Assembly (NCBI RefSeq): GCF_016860605.1 | Contig: NZ_BNJR01000011.1 | Span: 17,123 to 81,122 of the forward strand | Length of the DNA: 64,000 nucleotides | Source of the DNA: Lentilactobacillus fungorum | Lineage (GTDB): Bacteria > Bacillota > Bacilli > Lactobacillales > Lactobacillaceae | Reading direction: 5' to 3' | Shown here: piece after piece, positions 1 to 7,953 of the stretch | How the letters are laid out: every line of letters begins with the position of its first letter | Position numbering within the stretch: the stretch's first letter is position 1 | Notes under the pieces: model-generated | Seen by the model: only the letters and a program-made list of their open reading frames with translations | Databases searched by the model: none | Told to the model about the DNA's origin: nothing | Position numbers and translations under genes: made by a program

Positions 1-17
1 GTGGAGGTGAGTTATCC

Positions 18-926
18 ATGAAAAATCCAACTGTCAAACTGCTTGTTACCAGCCTAATTAGCTTAGGAGCTATCTTTACCAGCCAACTATCGCTCGGGGC
101 TGCCAGCTCGAATGACGTGAAGTTAATTTGGCGCCACGCTATGGGCCGGCATGCCTATACTGCCACAACCGGGGCTCGCTATTCGGAGCATTTGGGCACT
201 CGATATGGTTTTAACACCCAAACAGCTAAAGTTACTTGGTACACAACGGCCCACGAAAAGCTTTATTTTAAGGATTCACATACTTACGCGATTTATTATC
301 ACGTCACCAATGCCGACCAGAGTCTCCAAGGTTGGATTTGGAATGGTTATTTGAAACCAGCGACGACCTCAGGAACCGCGACCAATTCAAGCAACGGTGG
401 TACCACCACTAATAATGGTAATTCTTCGACTACCGCCCCGACAACAAGTCCTAGTAATTCAACTGATAGTAGCAGTTATTCAGACAATGCACAGAAATTC
501 AATCAAGCCGATAACGTTAAATTTGCTCAGCAAATCCTTCAGCTTTCTCCTAAGATGGTGGTGGATAACAAACTGACTGATTTAGCAAAATATGATTTCT
601 GGGTAGATGATCATTATCACTATAATAACCCTCAAATCAAATTGACAAACTATCTCACTCAATTATATGGTGGTCAACCCCAAGGATTGTTAAAAGACTG
701 GGGATACGTCAGCAAACCAGATACGAGTTTAGTGAAAGCGCAGCAATCAATCAACCTTAATCCTATTGATTACGCCAACTTGTCAAAATATGATGGTGAC
801 CACATTGGCGTTGCCACCGAAGCTTGGTCCTCACTTCCTGATGGAAAAATTGAGAAAATTAACTATGTCATCTACGTTCTTCCACCTAATCCAACAATAA
901 CGCCAAGTAATAATACTTCAAACTAA
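18..926 (+). CDS. Secreted cell-surface protein, first of two tandem paralogues
   Basis: A 302-residue exported protein. Residues 1-28 form a signal peptide (KLL, hydrophobic core, cleavage near LGAAS). Residues about 30-115 make a compact domain rich in aromatic residues ending in GWIWNGYLKP; the same ending occurs in the next gene and in the metalloprotease at 50.8 kb, so it is probably a wall- or surface-binding module. A Ser/Thr/Asn/Gly-rich linker (about 117-158) leads to a C-terminal domain starting at YSDNAQKF that I cannot assign; its HIGVATEA stretch is only faintly like CAP/SCP proteins. The start has the ribosome-binding site GGAGGTGAG. No anchor such as LPxTG is present, so it is either released or held non-covalently. 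Function unknown. Confidence 0.85.
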   Translation: MKNPTVKLLVTSLISLGAIFTSQLSLGAASSNDVKLIWRHAMGRHAYTATTGARYSEHLGTRYGFNTQTAKVTWYTTAHEKLYFKDSHTYAIYYHVTNADQSLQGWIWNGYLKPATTSGTATNSSNGGTTTNNGNSSTTAPTTSPSNSTDSSSYSDNAQKFNQADNVKFAQQILQLSPKMVVDNKLTDLAKYDFWVDDHYHYNNPQIKLTNYLTQLYGGQPQGLLKDWGYVSKPDTSLVKAQQSINLNPIDYANLSKYDGDHIGVATEAWSSLPDGKIEKINYVIYVLPPNPTITPSNNTSN

Positions 927-1023
927 TTTTAAAAGTTGCTACCTAAAATCATAAACAACCCATTATCTCGGGAAATTATTTTATTTAAAGCATACTCAGA
1001 TGCCCAGTGGAGGCAATTAACTC

Positions 1024-1959
1024 ATGAAGAATTCAACTATCAAACTACTTGCTGCCTGTTTAGTCAGCTTAGGCGCCGTTTTTACCAGTCAACTACAAAC
1101 AACTGCTGCCAGCCAGTACTCGGCGGCACGTTCGAATGATGTAAAATTAATTTGGCGTCACGCTATGGGTCGCCATGCCTATACCGCAACGACTGGGGCG
1201 CGTTATTCAGAACATTTAGGTACTCGGTATGGCTTCAATACCGAAACAGCTAAAGTCACTTGGTATACAACTGCCCACGAAAAACTCTATTTTAAAGATT
1301 CCCGCACGTATGCAATCTATTATCACGTTACAAATGCCAGCCAAAGTCTTCAAGGTTGGATTTGGAATGGTTACTTAAAACCAGTCACGACCTCGACTGG
1401 GACAACTAGCACGCCAACTCATTCAGGCAGCGGTGACACTTCCACCAGCAATGGCAATCCTTCAGCCACCACGCCGGTAACTGCCAACAATTCAGCTAAC
1501 AATAACAATGCCAATTATTCAGACAACGCACAAGAATTCAATGATATCGATAATATTAAATTTGCTCAGCAGATTCTTCAACTCTCACCTAATATGGTGG
1601 AAGATGCAAAGCTGGATGACCTGGCAAAATATGATTTATGGATGGACGATAATTATCGTGACGTTGATCAAAACATGTTTACAAACCATCTTGTTCAAGA
1701 ATATGGTGGGGAACCACGGGGATTAGAAGAAGACTGGGGATATGTTAGCACCCCCGATATTAGCTTGGTAAAAACACAGCTTTCAAATAAGCTCAACGAA
1801 ATTGATTACACTAATCTATCAAATTATGATGGTTACCATATTGGCGTCGCGACTGAAGCTGAGTCTTCACCACCTAGCGAGAAAATTGAAAAAATTAATT
1901 ATGTTGTTTGGATTTTACCAGCTAACCCAATAATTGCTCCCCAGTCCCTTATTGGTTAA
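1024..1959 (+). CDS. Secreted cell-surface protein, second tandem paralogue
   Basis: A 311-residue paralogue of the preceding gene with the same order: signal peptide (MKNSTIKLL, cleavage near TTAAS), N-terminal domain ending GWIWNGYLKP, low-complexity Thr/Ser/Asn linker, and a C-terminal domain from YSDNAQEF. The N-terminal domains are almost identical, while the linkers and C-terminal halves have diverged, indicating duplication followed by divergence of the exposed part. The start is preceded by GTGGAGGCAA. A decayed third copy lies downstream. Function not recognised; secretion and likely wall association follow from the signal peptide and domain layout. Confidence 0.85.
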   Translation: MKNSTIKLLAACLVSLGAVFTSQLQTTAASQYSAARSNDVKLIWRHAMGRHAYTATTGARYSEHLGTRYGFNTETAKVTWYTTAHEKLYFKDSRTYAIYYHVTNASQSLQGWIWNGYLKPVTTSTGTTSTPTHSGSGDTSTSNGNPSATTPVTANNSANNNNANYSDNAQEFNDIDNIKFAQQILQLSPNMVEDAKLDDLAKYDLWMDDNYRDVDQNMFTNHLVQEYGGEPRGLEEDWGYVSTPDISLVKTQLSNKLNEIDYTNLSNYDGYHIGVATEAESSPPSEKIEKINYVVWILPANPIIAPQSLIG

Positions 1960-2017
1960 CTCAATCCCTATGATATGCACGAGAGGAGCGGCACCATAAA
2001 TTAAAGGTAAGTAACTA

Positions 2018-2125
2018 ATGAAGCGCTCAGCAATTAAACTATCCGTTACGGACTTCGTTGGCTTAAGCGCGGGCATTACTATGCAATAACTACTTCCGCT
2101 GCCAGCCACAATTCCGCCTTAGTGA
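2018..2125 (+). pseudogene. Decayed third copy of the tandem secreted-protein family
   Basis: From ATG at 2018 the reading frame gives a signal-peptide-like stretch (MKRSAIKLSVTDFVGL) resembling the starts of the two upstream paralogues, then stops at 2087-2089. One frame over, the DNA continues with CTTCCGCTGCCAGCCA, which matches the cleavage-site region of the intact copies. Nothing of the mature protein remains. A terminator follows directly. The intergenic stretch 1960-2376 holds only this remnant and the terminator. Confidence 0.7.
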
Positions 2126-2154
2126 ACACTCAATTTAATATTAATTCGATGTAT

Positions 2155-2182
2155 AAGAGGGGCTAATCACTCCTCTTTTTTC
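2155..2182 (+). terminator. Rho-independent terminator
   Basis: AAGAGG and CCTCTT arms (2155-2160 and 2172-2177) around an 11-nt loop, followed by a T run; it ends the secreted-paralogue cluster. Confidence 0.65.
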
Positions 2183-2376
2183 GTCATTTTAACCTGATTA
2201 ACCACCTAAAAAATCTTCTGAGTTATTCCACCCAAATCGCTATTAATGCACCATACCCGCACTTGAACTAAGCCAAAAAATGGTCCAGGCGTTATTATCT
2301 TGACTATCAATTGACCGTTGACCTTTCCTGTCACTCCGATCGGCTAGTCCGCAAGTTGGGTGACTAAACGAGGCTT

Positions 2377-3156
2377 TCAAAAATAGGCCGTTATAAACAA
2401 GTAGATTGCCAACCCAAAAGCTGCCAGCGAAATTAACACTCGCAGTAAGTGAATATTAGCGTGACGAACAATAATCGGCCCTGTATAGCCACCAATTAAC
2501 AGGCCAAATCCAAGTGGGATGACATATAGCCAGTCAATGTGTGATTTAAAGATGAAAATGATAGCTGCCACTAAGTTGCCAATAAAGGCAATCGCATTTT
2601 TGGTCGCGTTCACCACCGTAAACTTGTCGTCCATAATAATCGACAAGATTGCCAAAAAGATTACCCCGCCGGCCGCGCCAAAATAGCCAGTGTAGGCTCC
2701 CACCAGCACAATCCCTGCCAGGCTGATAAATGATACCCAGAAATGTTTTTCGGCAGTAACATTGGCAGCCTTGAGTTTACGAGTCGAAACGTCCTTCTTT
2801 CGCCCAGACATCCACAACAAGATCCCAGCGACCAAAATAAAGAACGGCACGACTTTTTCAAAAGAAGCTGCCGGGGCCATCAGCAGTAAAATACTCCCAC
2901 CAATACTGCCGACTAACGACAGCCCGACATAGACACCCAGCCGTTTCCAATTTCCCTTCAATTCCTTTATCGAGGAGGCCATTGACCCAATTCCAGAAAA
3001 AACCAAGGCCGTTGTATTCGTCACGTTGGCAATTACTGGTGGCAAGCCAACCATTAAAAGCGCCGGATACGAAGCCAGTGAAGCCAAGCCAGCAACTGAT
3101 GCCAACAACCCCGCCACGAAGCCAGCAATGATTAAGAAAATAAATATTCTGACCAT
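2377..3156 (-). CDS. Sulfite exporter TauE/SafE family permease
   Basis: An integral membrane protein of about 259 residues with some eight hydrophobic segments and the internally duplicated layout of TauE/SafE (DUF81) permeases; GYFGAAGG in the second half is the family-type glycine-rich loop. Such proteins move small anions such as sulfite, sulfonates or related organic acids, but the substrate cannot be read from sequence. I place the start at ATG 3156 (MVRIF), 10 nt after AAAGG; a TTG nine bases upstream is the alternative. It is divergent from the dipeptidase gene. A second, distant TauE-type permease lies at 9.5 kb. Confidence 0.85.
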   Translation of the reverse strand: MVRIFIFLIIAGFVAGLLASVAGLASLASYPALLMVGLPPVIANVTNTTALVFSGIGSMASSIKELKGNWKRLGVYVGLSLVGSIGGSILLLMAPAASFEKVVPFFILVAGILLWMSGRKKDVSTRKLKAANVTAEKHFWVSFISLAGIVLVGAYTGYFGAAGGVIFLAILSIIMDDKFTVVNATKNAIAFIGNLVAAIIFIFKSHIDWLYVIPLGFGLLIGGYTGPIIVRHANIHLLRVLISLAAFGLAIYLFITAYF

Positions 3157-3249
3157 TATTTCCAAACCTTTCTAGTTCTAAGTATTTGACACAATTCACC
3201 TACTAATATACTACTTTTTCTGATTAATATAGCCAATTTTATCAGCCTG

Positions 3250-3347
3250 TTACGAACTAAAATTTTGCAGTATACTTAACTTTACAAGTGAGTTAAACTC
3301 ACATGATTTGAAACGCTACTCGTTGTTTAATGAGGTCAGCGTTTTTA
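3250..3347 (+). promoter_or_regulatory. Dipeptidase promoter, 15-nt palindrome and attenuator-like hairpin
   Basis: TTACGA (3250) and TATACT (3271-3276) fit a promoter. Just after the predicted start point is a perfect palindrome GTGAGTTAAACTCAC (3288-3302), and then AAACGCT (3311-3317) paired with AGCGTTT (3338-3344) followed by TTT, which looks like an intrinsic terminator inside the leader. The palindrome may be an operator and the hairpin an attenuator; both roles are inferred. Confidence 0.45.
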
Positions 3348-3358
3348 TTAGAGAGGAA

Positions 3359-4807
3359 ATGACTTTTTTGCAAACTGCTTTAAATCTTTCTAGCTGTACC
3401 GCCTTTTTAGCTGGTAAAAAGGCAACTGTTGATGGTTCGACGATGATCGCCAGAAATGAAGATGCCGGTGGAGGTATTAATGCTAAACGATTTGTCGTAG
3501 TCAATCCGGCCGATCAACCCAGCGAATATGTGTCAACGTTTAACAATTTTCGGCTGAAACTGCCAGCTAGCCCGTTGCGTTACACTGAAACCCCCTGCGC
3601 CGACACGAGCGATGGCTTATGGGGCGAATCTGGCATTAACACCGATAACGTTGCCATGAGTTCAACTGAAACTGAGTTTACCAACACGACGATGCTTGGC
3701 CTCGACCCCTTGGTACCAGACGGGATTGGCGAAGAAGCCATGTTAACGGTTGTTTTACCTTACGTCCATTCTGCCAGAGAAGGCGTCAAACGCTTAGGCC
3801 AATTGGTAACTCAATTTGGAACTTGCGAAAGTAATGGCATCGCGTTTTCTGATGCCGATGAAGTTTGGTACTTCGAAACTGTCGGCGGCCATCACTGGGC
3901 AGCCGAACGAATTCCCGATAATGCTTACGCAGTTGCACCGAACCAAACCGGCATCCAAGAAATCGACTTCAACGATCCGGATCACTTTATGTATTCGGCT
4001 GACCTCAAAGAATTCGCTGAAGCTCATCATCTCAATCAAGCTCGCTCGGGGTTTAATTTCCGTAATATCTTTGGCGAAGACGTTCAAGCCGATCACTACT
4101 ACAACACGCCACGGGTTTGGTACGGCCAAAAGATGTTTAACCCAGAAATTGACCAGGATCCTGAAAGCCGCAGCATGCCCTTTACCAGAGTAGCCGCGCG
4201 CTTAATTTCCGTCGAAGACATTGCCTTCTTTTTAAGCAGCCATTATCAAGGAACTGATTTTGACCCTTATGGCAAAACAGGCACTGCGGAAAGTCGGCAA
4301 CGCTATCGGCCAATCGGGATGAATCGTAATCAGGAAATGCACATTTTACAAATTCGGCCAAACTTTCCTGCCGAACACGCGGCAATTCATTGGCTGGCTG
4401 AAGGCGTTAACGAGTTTAACGCGCCGGTGCCTTTCTTCGCGAACTGCACGGATACACCCGCTAACTTTAAAAATACCCCGCTACGAACAACGACTGAAAG
4501 CTTTTATTGGCTCAATAAGTTAGTTGCCATGTTGGCTGATCCGTTCTTTGCCGAACACGATTTAGATGCCATGGTGGCGGTTTCTGAAAGCCGTAAGTTT
4601 GGCTTGGCAAACGGCCGGGCTGCGGTAGCGGCCGCCGATGCTGAATTTAAGAATATTGCCAAGGAAAAATTACCCGAGTGGCATAATCAAGTCAACGAAA
4701 AAATCGCCAACACAATTACCGAAAACGTGAAGGACTTACTTCACCAGCTTGTCTTACTGCGGGCTGAGAAGATGGTGCCGACCTTTGAAAAAGGCGGCGA
4801 ACTTTAA
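3359..4807 (+). CDS. pepD: C69 family dipeptidase (PepD type)
   Basis: An N-terminal-nucleophile dipeptidase of peptidase family C69, which cleaves a broad range of dipeptides in the cytoplasm of lactobacilli. The catalytic cysteine is in SSCTAFLAGKKATVDGST near residue 13; in this family it becomes the N-terminus after processing. The downstream ARNEDAGGG and the full length of about 482 residues fit PepD. The start is uncertain: ATG 3359 sits only 2 nt behind GAGAGG, TTG 3368 has better spacing, and a TTG at 3308 would place the promoter-proximal hairpin inside the coding region, so it is less likely. The gene is monocistronic and ends before a strong terminator. Confidence 0.9.
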   Translation: MTFLQTALNLSSCTAFLAGKKATVDGSTMIARNEDAGGGINAKRFVVVNPADQPSEYVSTFNNFRLKLPASPLRYTETPCADTSDGLWGESGINTDNVAMSSTETEFTNTTMLGLDPLVPDGIGEEAMLTVVLPYVHSAREGVKRLGQLVTQFGTCESNGIAFSDADEVWYFETVGGHHWAAERIPDNAYAVAPNQTGIQEIDFNDPDHFMYSADLKEFAEAHHLNQARSGFNFRNIFGEDVQADHYYNTPRVWYGQKMFNPEIDQDPESRSMPFTRVAARLISVEDIAFFLSSHYQGTDFDPYGKTGTAESRQRYRPIGMNRNQEMHILQIRPNFPAEHAAIHWLAEGVNEFNAPVPFFANCTDTPANFKNTPLRTTTESFYWLNKLVAMLADPFFAEHDLDAMVAVSESRKFGLANGRAAVAAADAEFKNIAKEKLPEWHNQVNEKIANTITENVKDLLHQLVLLRAEKMVPTFEKGGEL

Positions 4808-4841
4808 CAGATAAAGTTGATGTCACCATTAGCTGTAACCT

Positions 4842-4922
4842 AAAAAGCAATCTAAGATTAGATCCCGCTAGAGACTGATTAATTTCAGCTTCTAGTCAGA
4901 TTTAATCCTAGATTGTTTTTTT
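4842..4922. terminator. Bidirectional terminator
   Basis: Long inverted repeat with arms AAAGCAATCT and AGATTGTTTT flanked by an A run on one side and a T run on the other; it separates the convergent dipeptidase and membrane-protein genes. Confidence 0.7.
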
Positions 4923-4933
4923 ATCAAATGAGT

Positions 4934-5419
4934 TCATGCTCTATCTAAATGAATATAAGAAATGACATAGCCCCATTCATTAACCATAATTGCCAAAAAA
5001 ACGACTGTTCCGGCAAAGAATGCCCAGAAAAATGCGCCTAATTCAATCCCTGATAAAATAATTGCATAGGGTATCAAGAACGCAATAATTAAATAAATAA
5101 CTGTCAGTCGCGATGAAATATACGTTGCCGTCAACATCATTCGCCATTCCCGTTCATCATTATGCTGCATGTCAATTGGATAACCATCTTCATTAAAGTC
5201 AAAGAATTTAACTTTCCGTTTAGTCTTTCGAGTCTTCAATAAAAGAAACAGGTCAATGATCACACCAGCTCCTAGCACCAACCATAAAATCACTGAAACA
5301 CTGGCCGGAACATTAGCATAGCCTTTATAAAAAGCACTTCCAAGGAAAAATATGTAAATTGCGCCTAACGCAAGGGTGGTTGCAATCGCAACGTTGATCA
5401 TATGTTTTTTAGTATTCAT
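4934..5419 (-). CDS. Four-helix membrane protein coupled to an XRE regulator
   Basis: A 161-residue protein with four hydrophobic segments and a basic loop (KTRKTKRKVK) between the second and third. No catalytic motif seen. ATG 5419 follows the stop codon of the upstream XRE regulator after a single base, so the two are translationally coupled. Small membrane proteins paired with a short XRE regulator of this kind are common in Firmicutes; the membrane protein may sense or antagonise the regulator, but that is inference. A longer start (TTG 5458) would overlap the regulator and is rejected. Confidence 0.8.
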   Translation of the reverse strand: MNTKKHMINVAIATTLALGAIYIFFLGSAFYKGYANVPASVSVILWLVLGAGVIIDLFLLLKTRKTKRKVKFFDFNEDGYPIDMQHNDEREWRMMLTATYISSRLTVIYLIIAFLIPYAIILSGIELGAFFWAFFAGTVVFLAIMVNEWGYVISYIHLDRA

Positions 5420-5420
5420 T

Positions 5421-5624
5421 TTACTTACTGTCCCTTCCATAAATAAAAAGTTCGTCAACTGTTGTCCGTAACACTTTCGCCAATTTAAAAGCCAGTTCTA
5501 GAGAAGGATCATATTTTTCATTTTCAATTGCGTTAATTGTCTGGCGGGTAACTGAAGTCAATTCACTTAATTCCGCTTGGGACAATTTCAGGCTTTTTCG
5601 ACGGCTTTTAATCGTATTTTTTAT
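5421..5624 (-). CDS. Short XRE-family transcriptional regulator, apparent ATA start
   Basis: A 67-residue helix-turn-helix protein: LKLSQAELSELTSVTRQTIN is a textbook XRE/Cro HTH, followed by AIENEKYDPSLELAFKLAKV and TTVDELF, the usual ending of this small regulator class. The frame is open only back to a TGA just before GGAGGG. The first codon with correct spacing from that ribosome-binding site (6 nt) is ATA at 5624-5622, exactly where the family has ATG before KNTIKSRRK. No ATG, GTG or TTG precedes the HTH in frame. It therefore uses a rare ATA start, is mutated, or carries a sequence error. It overlaps no other gene and is coupled to the downstream membrane protein. Confidence 0.75.
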   Translation of the reverse strand: MKNTIKSRRKSLKLSQAELSELTSVTRQTINAIENEKYDPSLELAFKLAKVLRTTVDELFIYGRDSK

Positions 5625-5642
5625 ATTGCTCCCTCCGTTTCA

Positions 5643-5685
5643 ATGTAAAACTTGTTTTACATTTACAGTAAAACATCTTTTACAT
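5643..5685. promoter_or_regulatory. Paired palindromic operators upstream of the XRE gene
   Basis: A perfect 20-nt palindrome ATGTAAAACTTGTTTTACAT (5643-5662) and a second, GTAAAACATCTTTTAC (5668-5683), lie just upstream of the XRE regulator; a half-site GATTTTACAT follows near 5700. The shared TGTAAAA motif suggests binding by the XRE protein itself (autoregulation), possibly also affecting the divergent reductase gene at 5801. Confidence 0.6.
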
Positions 5686-5800
5686 ATTATGTCAAATTGA
5701 TTTTACATTTTTAATCAGTTAACCACCAATTTAACCACTAACTTATATAGCTATGCTAGAATGAAAACGTAGTTATTTTTACTTATATGGAGGTTTTGCA

Positions 5801-6940
5801 ATGACCAACTACCATTTTTTCAAACCTTACACGCTGCGAAACGGCGTGACAATTAAGAACCGGCTTGCCATGTCACCAATGACCGAACAATCCAGCTTTG
5901 AAGATGGTTCGATTACCAATGACGAAATTGCCTATTATCGCCTTCGAGCTGGTGGTGTCGGGATGATGATTACCGGCTGTGCTAACGTTAACGATCTCGG
6001 CAAAGGCTTCGAGGGCGAATTGAGCGTTGCCAATCGTAAAATGCTTCCTGGATTGACGCGCTTAGCCAATGCGATGAAACTTAATCACACCAAAGCTATT
6101 TTGCAAATTTTCAGTGCTGGCCGGATGAGTAATTCCAAGGTCCTTCGCGGCAAGCAACCAGTGTCTGCCAGTGCCGTTGCCCCACTGCGGCCAGGAGCCG
6201 AAACGCCTCGTGCGTTGACCAATGAAGAAGTTGAACAAACCATCAAAGACTTTGCCAGTGCAACTCAATTAGCAATTGATGCCGGCTTTGACGGTGTCGA
6301 ACTTCACGGCGCTAATACTTATCTAATGCAACAATTCTTTAGCCCTCATTCGAATCGACGCACCGACAAGTGGGGTGGCACGCTTGAAAAACGGATGAAC
6401 TTTCCTTTAGCAGTGGTTGCCGTTTGTGCTGAAGTGATTAAGCAGCGCAAGCCATCGTTTATTTTGGGCTACCGGATTTCACCAGAAGAACTCGAAACGC
6501 CTGGAATCCGGTTGGCGGATACCTTGGCACTCATTAAGAAGCTCAACGACACCCCCATTGACTACCTTCATATTTCTTTAGCCGATGCATTTGCCAGTTC
6601 AATTGTCGACCGTGATGACCACCAGCCGATTTTTGAGAAAATTAAGCCAATTTTAGCGCCTGATTTACCACTAATGGTAGTTGGTCACCTGGCAACCCCT
6701 GCCCAAGTTGAAAAACTGATGGCCGCCGGTGTCGATTTTGCCGCCATGGGCCGTGAATTAATTCGCGAACCAAAGTGGGTTCAAAAAGTTGAAGCTGGAG
6801 ACGAAAAGGCCATTCGTTACACCTTTTCACTGCGCGATTTGGACGAATTAAAAGTTACCCCACCGCTTCTTAACTTCTTGATGACCGCCTTTAGAAAGGG
6901 GTTCCCACTCTCAACGGATGACGAGCAGCTTAAACTTTAA
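5801..6940 (+). CDS. NADH:flavin oxidoreductase, old yellow enzyme family
   Basis: A 379-residue FMN-dependent (beta/alpha)8-barrel oxidoreductase. The N-terminal FKPYTLRNGVTIKNRLAMSPM is the FMN-binding start of OYE enzymes; HGAN near residue 168 supplies the substrate-binding His/Asn pair, and SNRRTDKWGG is the family signature. VVGHLATP and AMGRELIREPKW near the C-terminus bind the flavin phosphate. Enzymes of this class reduce activated alkenes, nitro compounds or quinones with NAD(P)H; the natural substrate is unknown. The start has GGAGGTTTTGCA. It is divergent from the XRE operon. Confidence 0.9.
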   Translation: MTNYHFFKPYTLRNGVTIKNRLAMSPMTEQSSFEDGSITNDEIAYYRLRAGGVGMMITGCANVNDLGKGFEGELSVANRKMLPGLTRLANAMKLNHTKAILQIFSAGRMSNSKVLRGKQPVSASAVAPLRPGAETPRALTNEEVEQTIKDFASATQLAIDAGFDGVELHGANTYLMQQFFSPHSNRRTDKWGGTLEKRMNFPLAVVAVCAEVIKQRKPSFILGYRISPEELETPGIRLADTLALIKKLNDTPIDYLHISLADAFASSIVDRDDHQPIFEKIKPILAPDLPLMVVGHLATPAQVEKLMAAGVDFAAMGRELIREPKWVQKVEAGDEKAIRYTFSLRDLDELKVTPPLLNFLMTAFRKGFPLSTDDEQLKL

Positions 6941-7008
6941 GGAAATTTATTTGAAGTTACGTGACTCATCCCATTGATCGATTCCCAGAACAAACTTCGA
7001 TACATTAC

Positions 7009-7036
7009 TTGACCTTCGAACGTACGTTCCTATACT
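7009..7036 (+). promoter_or_regulatory. SOS promoter with LexA box
   Basis: TTGACC (7009-7014) and TATACT (7031-7036) are spaced by 16 nt, and the spacer contains CGAACGTACGTTCC (7017-7030), a 13/14 match to the Gram-positive LexA (DinR) operator CGAAC-N4-GTTCG, ending exactly at the -10 hexamer. The arrangement is the same as at the polymerase promoter at 49.0 kb. LexA binding here would block RNA polymerase until DNA damage. Confidence 0.85.
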
Positions 7037-7056
7037 AGACATAGGAGGTGCTGCTG

Positions 7057-7422
7057 ATGATTCGAAACGTTCCCAGGGACCAATGGCTTTACCCTGATCG
7101 GGGAATGATCAAGTGGCTGGGGTACTTTTTAAGTGACCACACTCAGGACATGACGGACAAAAAGATAGCCGAAGCCCCAACTATTCGCTTACCCCAACAA
7201 GATGCCAAAACAATTGACAAACTTCTACAAATAAGCTGGCGGAATGCCATGCAAATAACCCTTCAACTGAATGCCGATGGTTATCTTAACGTTTGTAATC
7301 TTGACGGAATCGTTATTGGCGCTTACGATCAATCCATTTATTTTCAAACCGATAAATTAATAACGATTAGCGTGGCCGATATTCGTCACGCATCACTGAA
7401 AAAAGGAAGGCATACAGATTGA
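7057..7422 (+). CDS. YolD-like protein, SOS-regulated
   Basis: A 121-residue protein whose N-terminal YPDRGMIKW plus following hydrophobic segment fits the YolD-like family, small proteins usually encoded beside Y-family polymerases in Firmicutes and thought to act with them in translesion synthesis. The second half (NACNLDGIVIGAYDQ region: VCNLDGIVIGAYDQ) looks beta-rich. The start is ATG 7057, 8 nt after TAGGAGG; upstream GTG is less good. It is directly behind a LexA-box promoter and is followed by a coupled small gene. Unusually, the polymerase is not here but 42 kb away. The family call rests on a short motif. Confidence 0.75.
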   Translation: MIRNVPRDQWLYPDRGMIKWLGYFLSDHTQDMTDKKIAEAPTIRLPQQDAKTIDKLLQISWRNAMQITLQLNADGYLNVCNLDGIVIGAYDQSIYFQTDKLITISVADIRHASLKKGRHTD

Positions 7423-7730
7423 AAGAAACGTTTACCGCACCATGCACTGATAATGCCATTACCATTATGGTCGATTCGATTAACAACCAATACCTAGCAC
7501 TACGGCGGGCATCGCTAGACGTCGCCCCGCTGGATTCCGTTCAGGTCACCCTGACTGATGAACCGGTTGACGGTCACGCTTACTACGAAGTTGCCAACTT
7601 TAAAGTAGAAGCTAGCGGCAAGTTGCAAGATTATGATTTACGGCCGGGTGATTACGCCGTTTATCGGGCACTTCCTGGTGGCACTCCAAGTATGGTCGTT
7701 CAACTAGTCAATCCAATCGATAAAAAATAA
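7419..7730 (+). CDS. Uncharacterised SOS-operon protein
   Basis: A 103-residue soluble, acidic protein starting at TTG 7419, overlapping the end of the YolD gene by 4 nt and preceded by AAGGAAGG. The sequence has alternating beta-like segments (VQVTLTDEPVDGHAYYEV, YDLRPGDYAVYRALPGG) and no motif I recognise. Its position makes it the second gene of the LexA-controlled transcript, so a role in the DNA-damage response is inferred from context only. Confidence 0.75.
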   Translation: MKETFTAPCTDNAITIMVDSINNQYLALRRASLDVAPLDSVQVTLTDEPVDGHAYYEVANFKVEASGKLQDYDLRPGDYAVYRALPGGTPSMVVQLVNPIDKK

Positions 7731-7766
7731 ACGAATGGTATAGTCAACCTCATCAATTAAGAATTT

Positions 7767-7800
7767 CCGAATGATGCTTCGATATCATTCGGCTTTTTTA
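7767..7800 (+). terminator. Rho-independent terminator
   Basis: CCGAATGAT (7767-7775) pairs with ATCATTCGG (7784-7792), followed by TTTTTT; ends the SOS operon. Confidence 0.85.
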
Positions 7801-7953
7801 TTACGAAGTCAACTCGATGACGGTCGGCTCGCGATGATAACTGTACTTGCGTTTTCTAAATTCGTTTTGACTTACTTATCCATAATCTTTAAACTATTTA
7901 AAGGCCCGTTTTTTTAATTTAGCGGCCAAACTACATAATCGGAAGTCTTGTTA

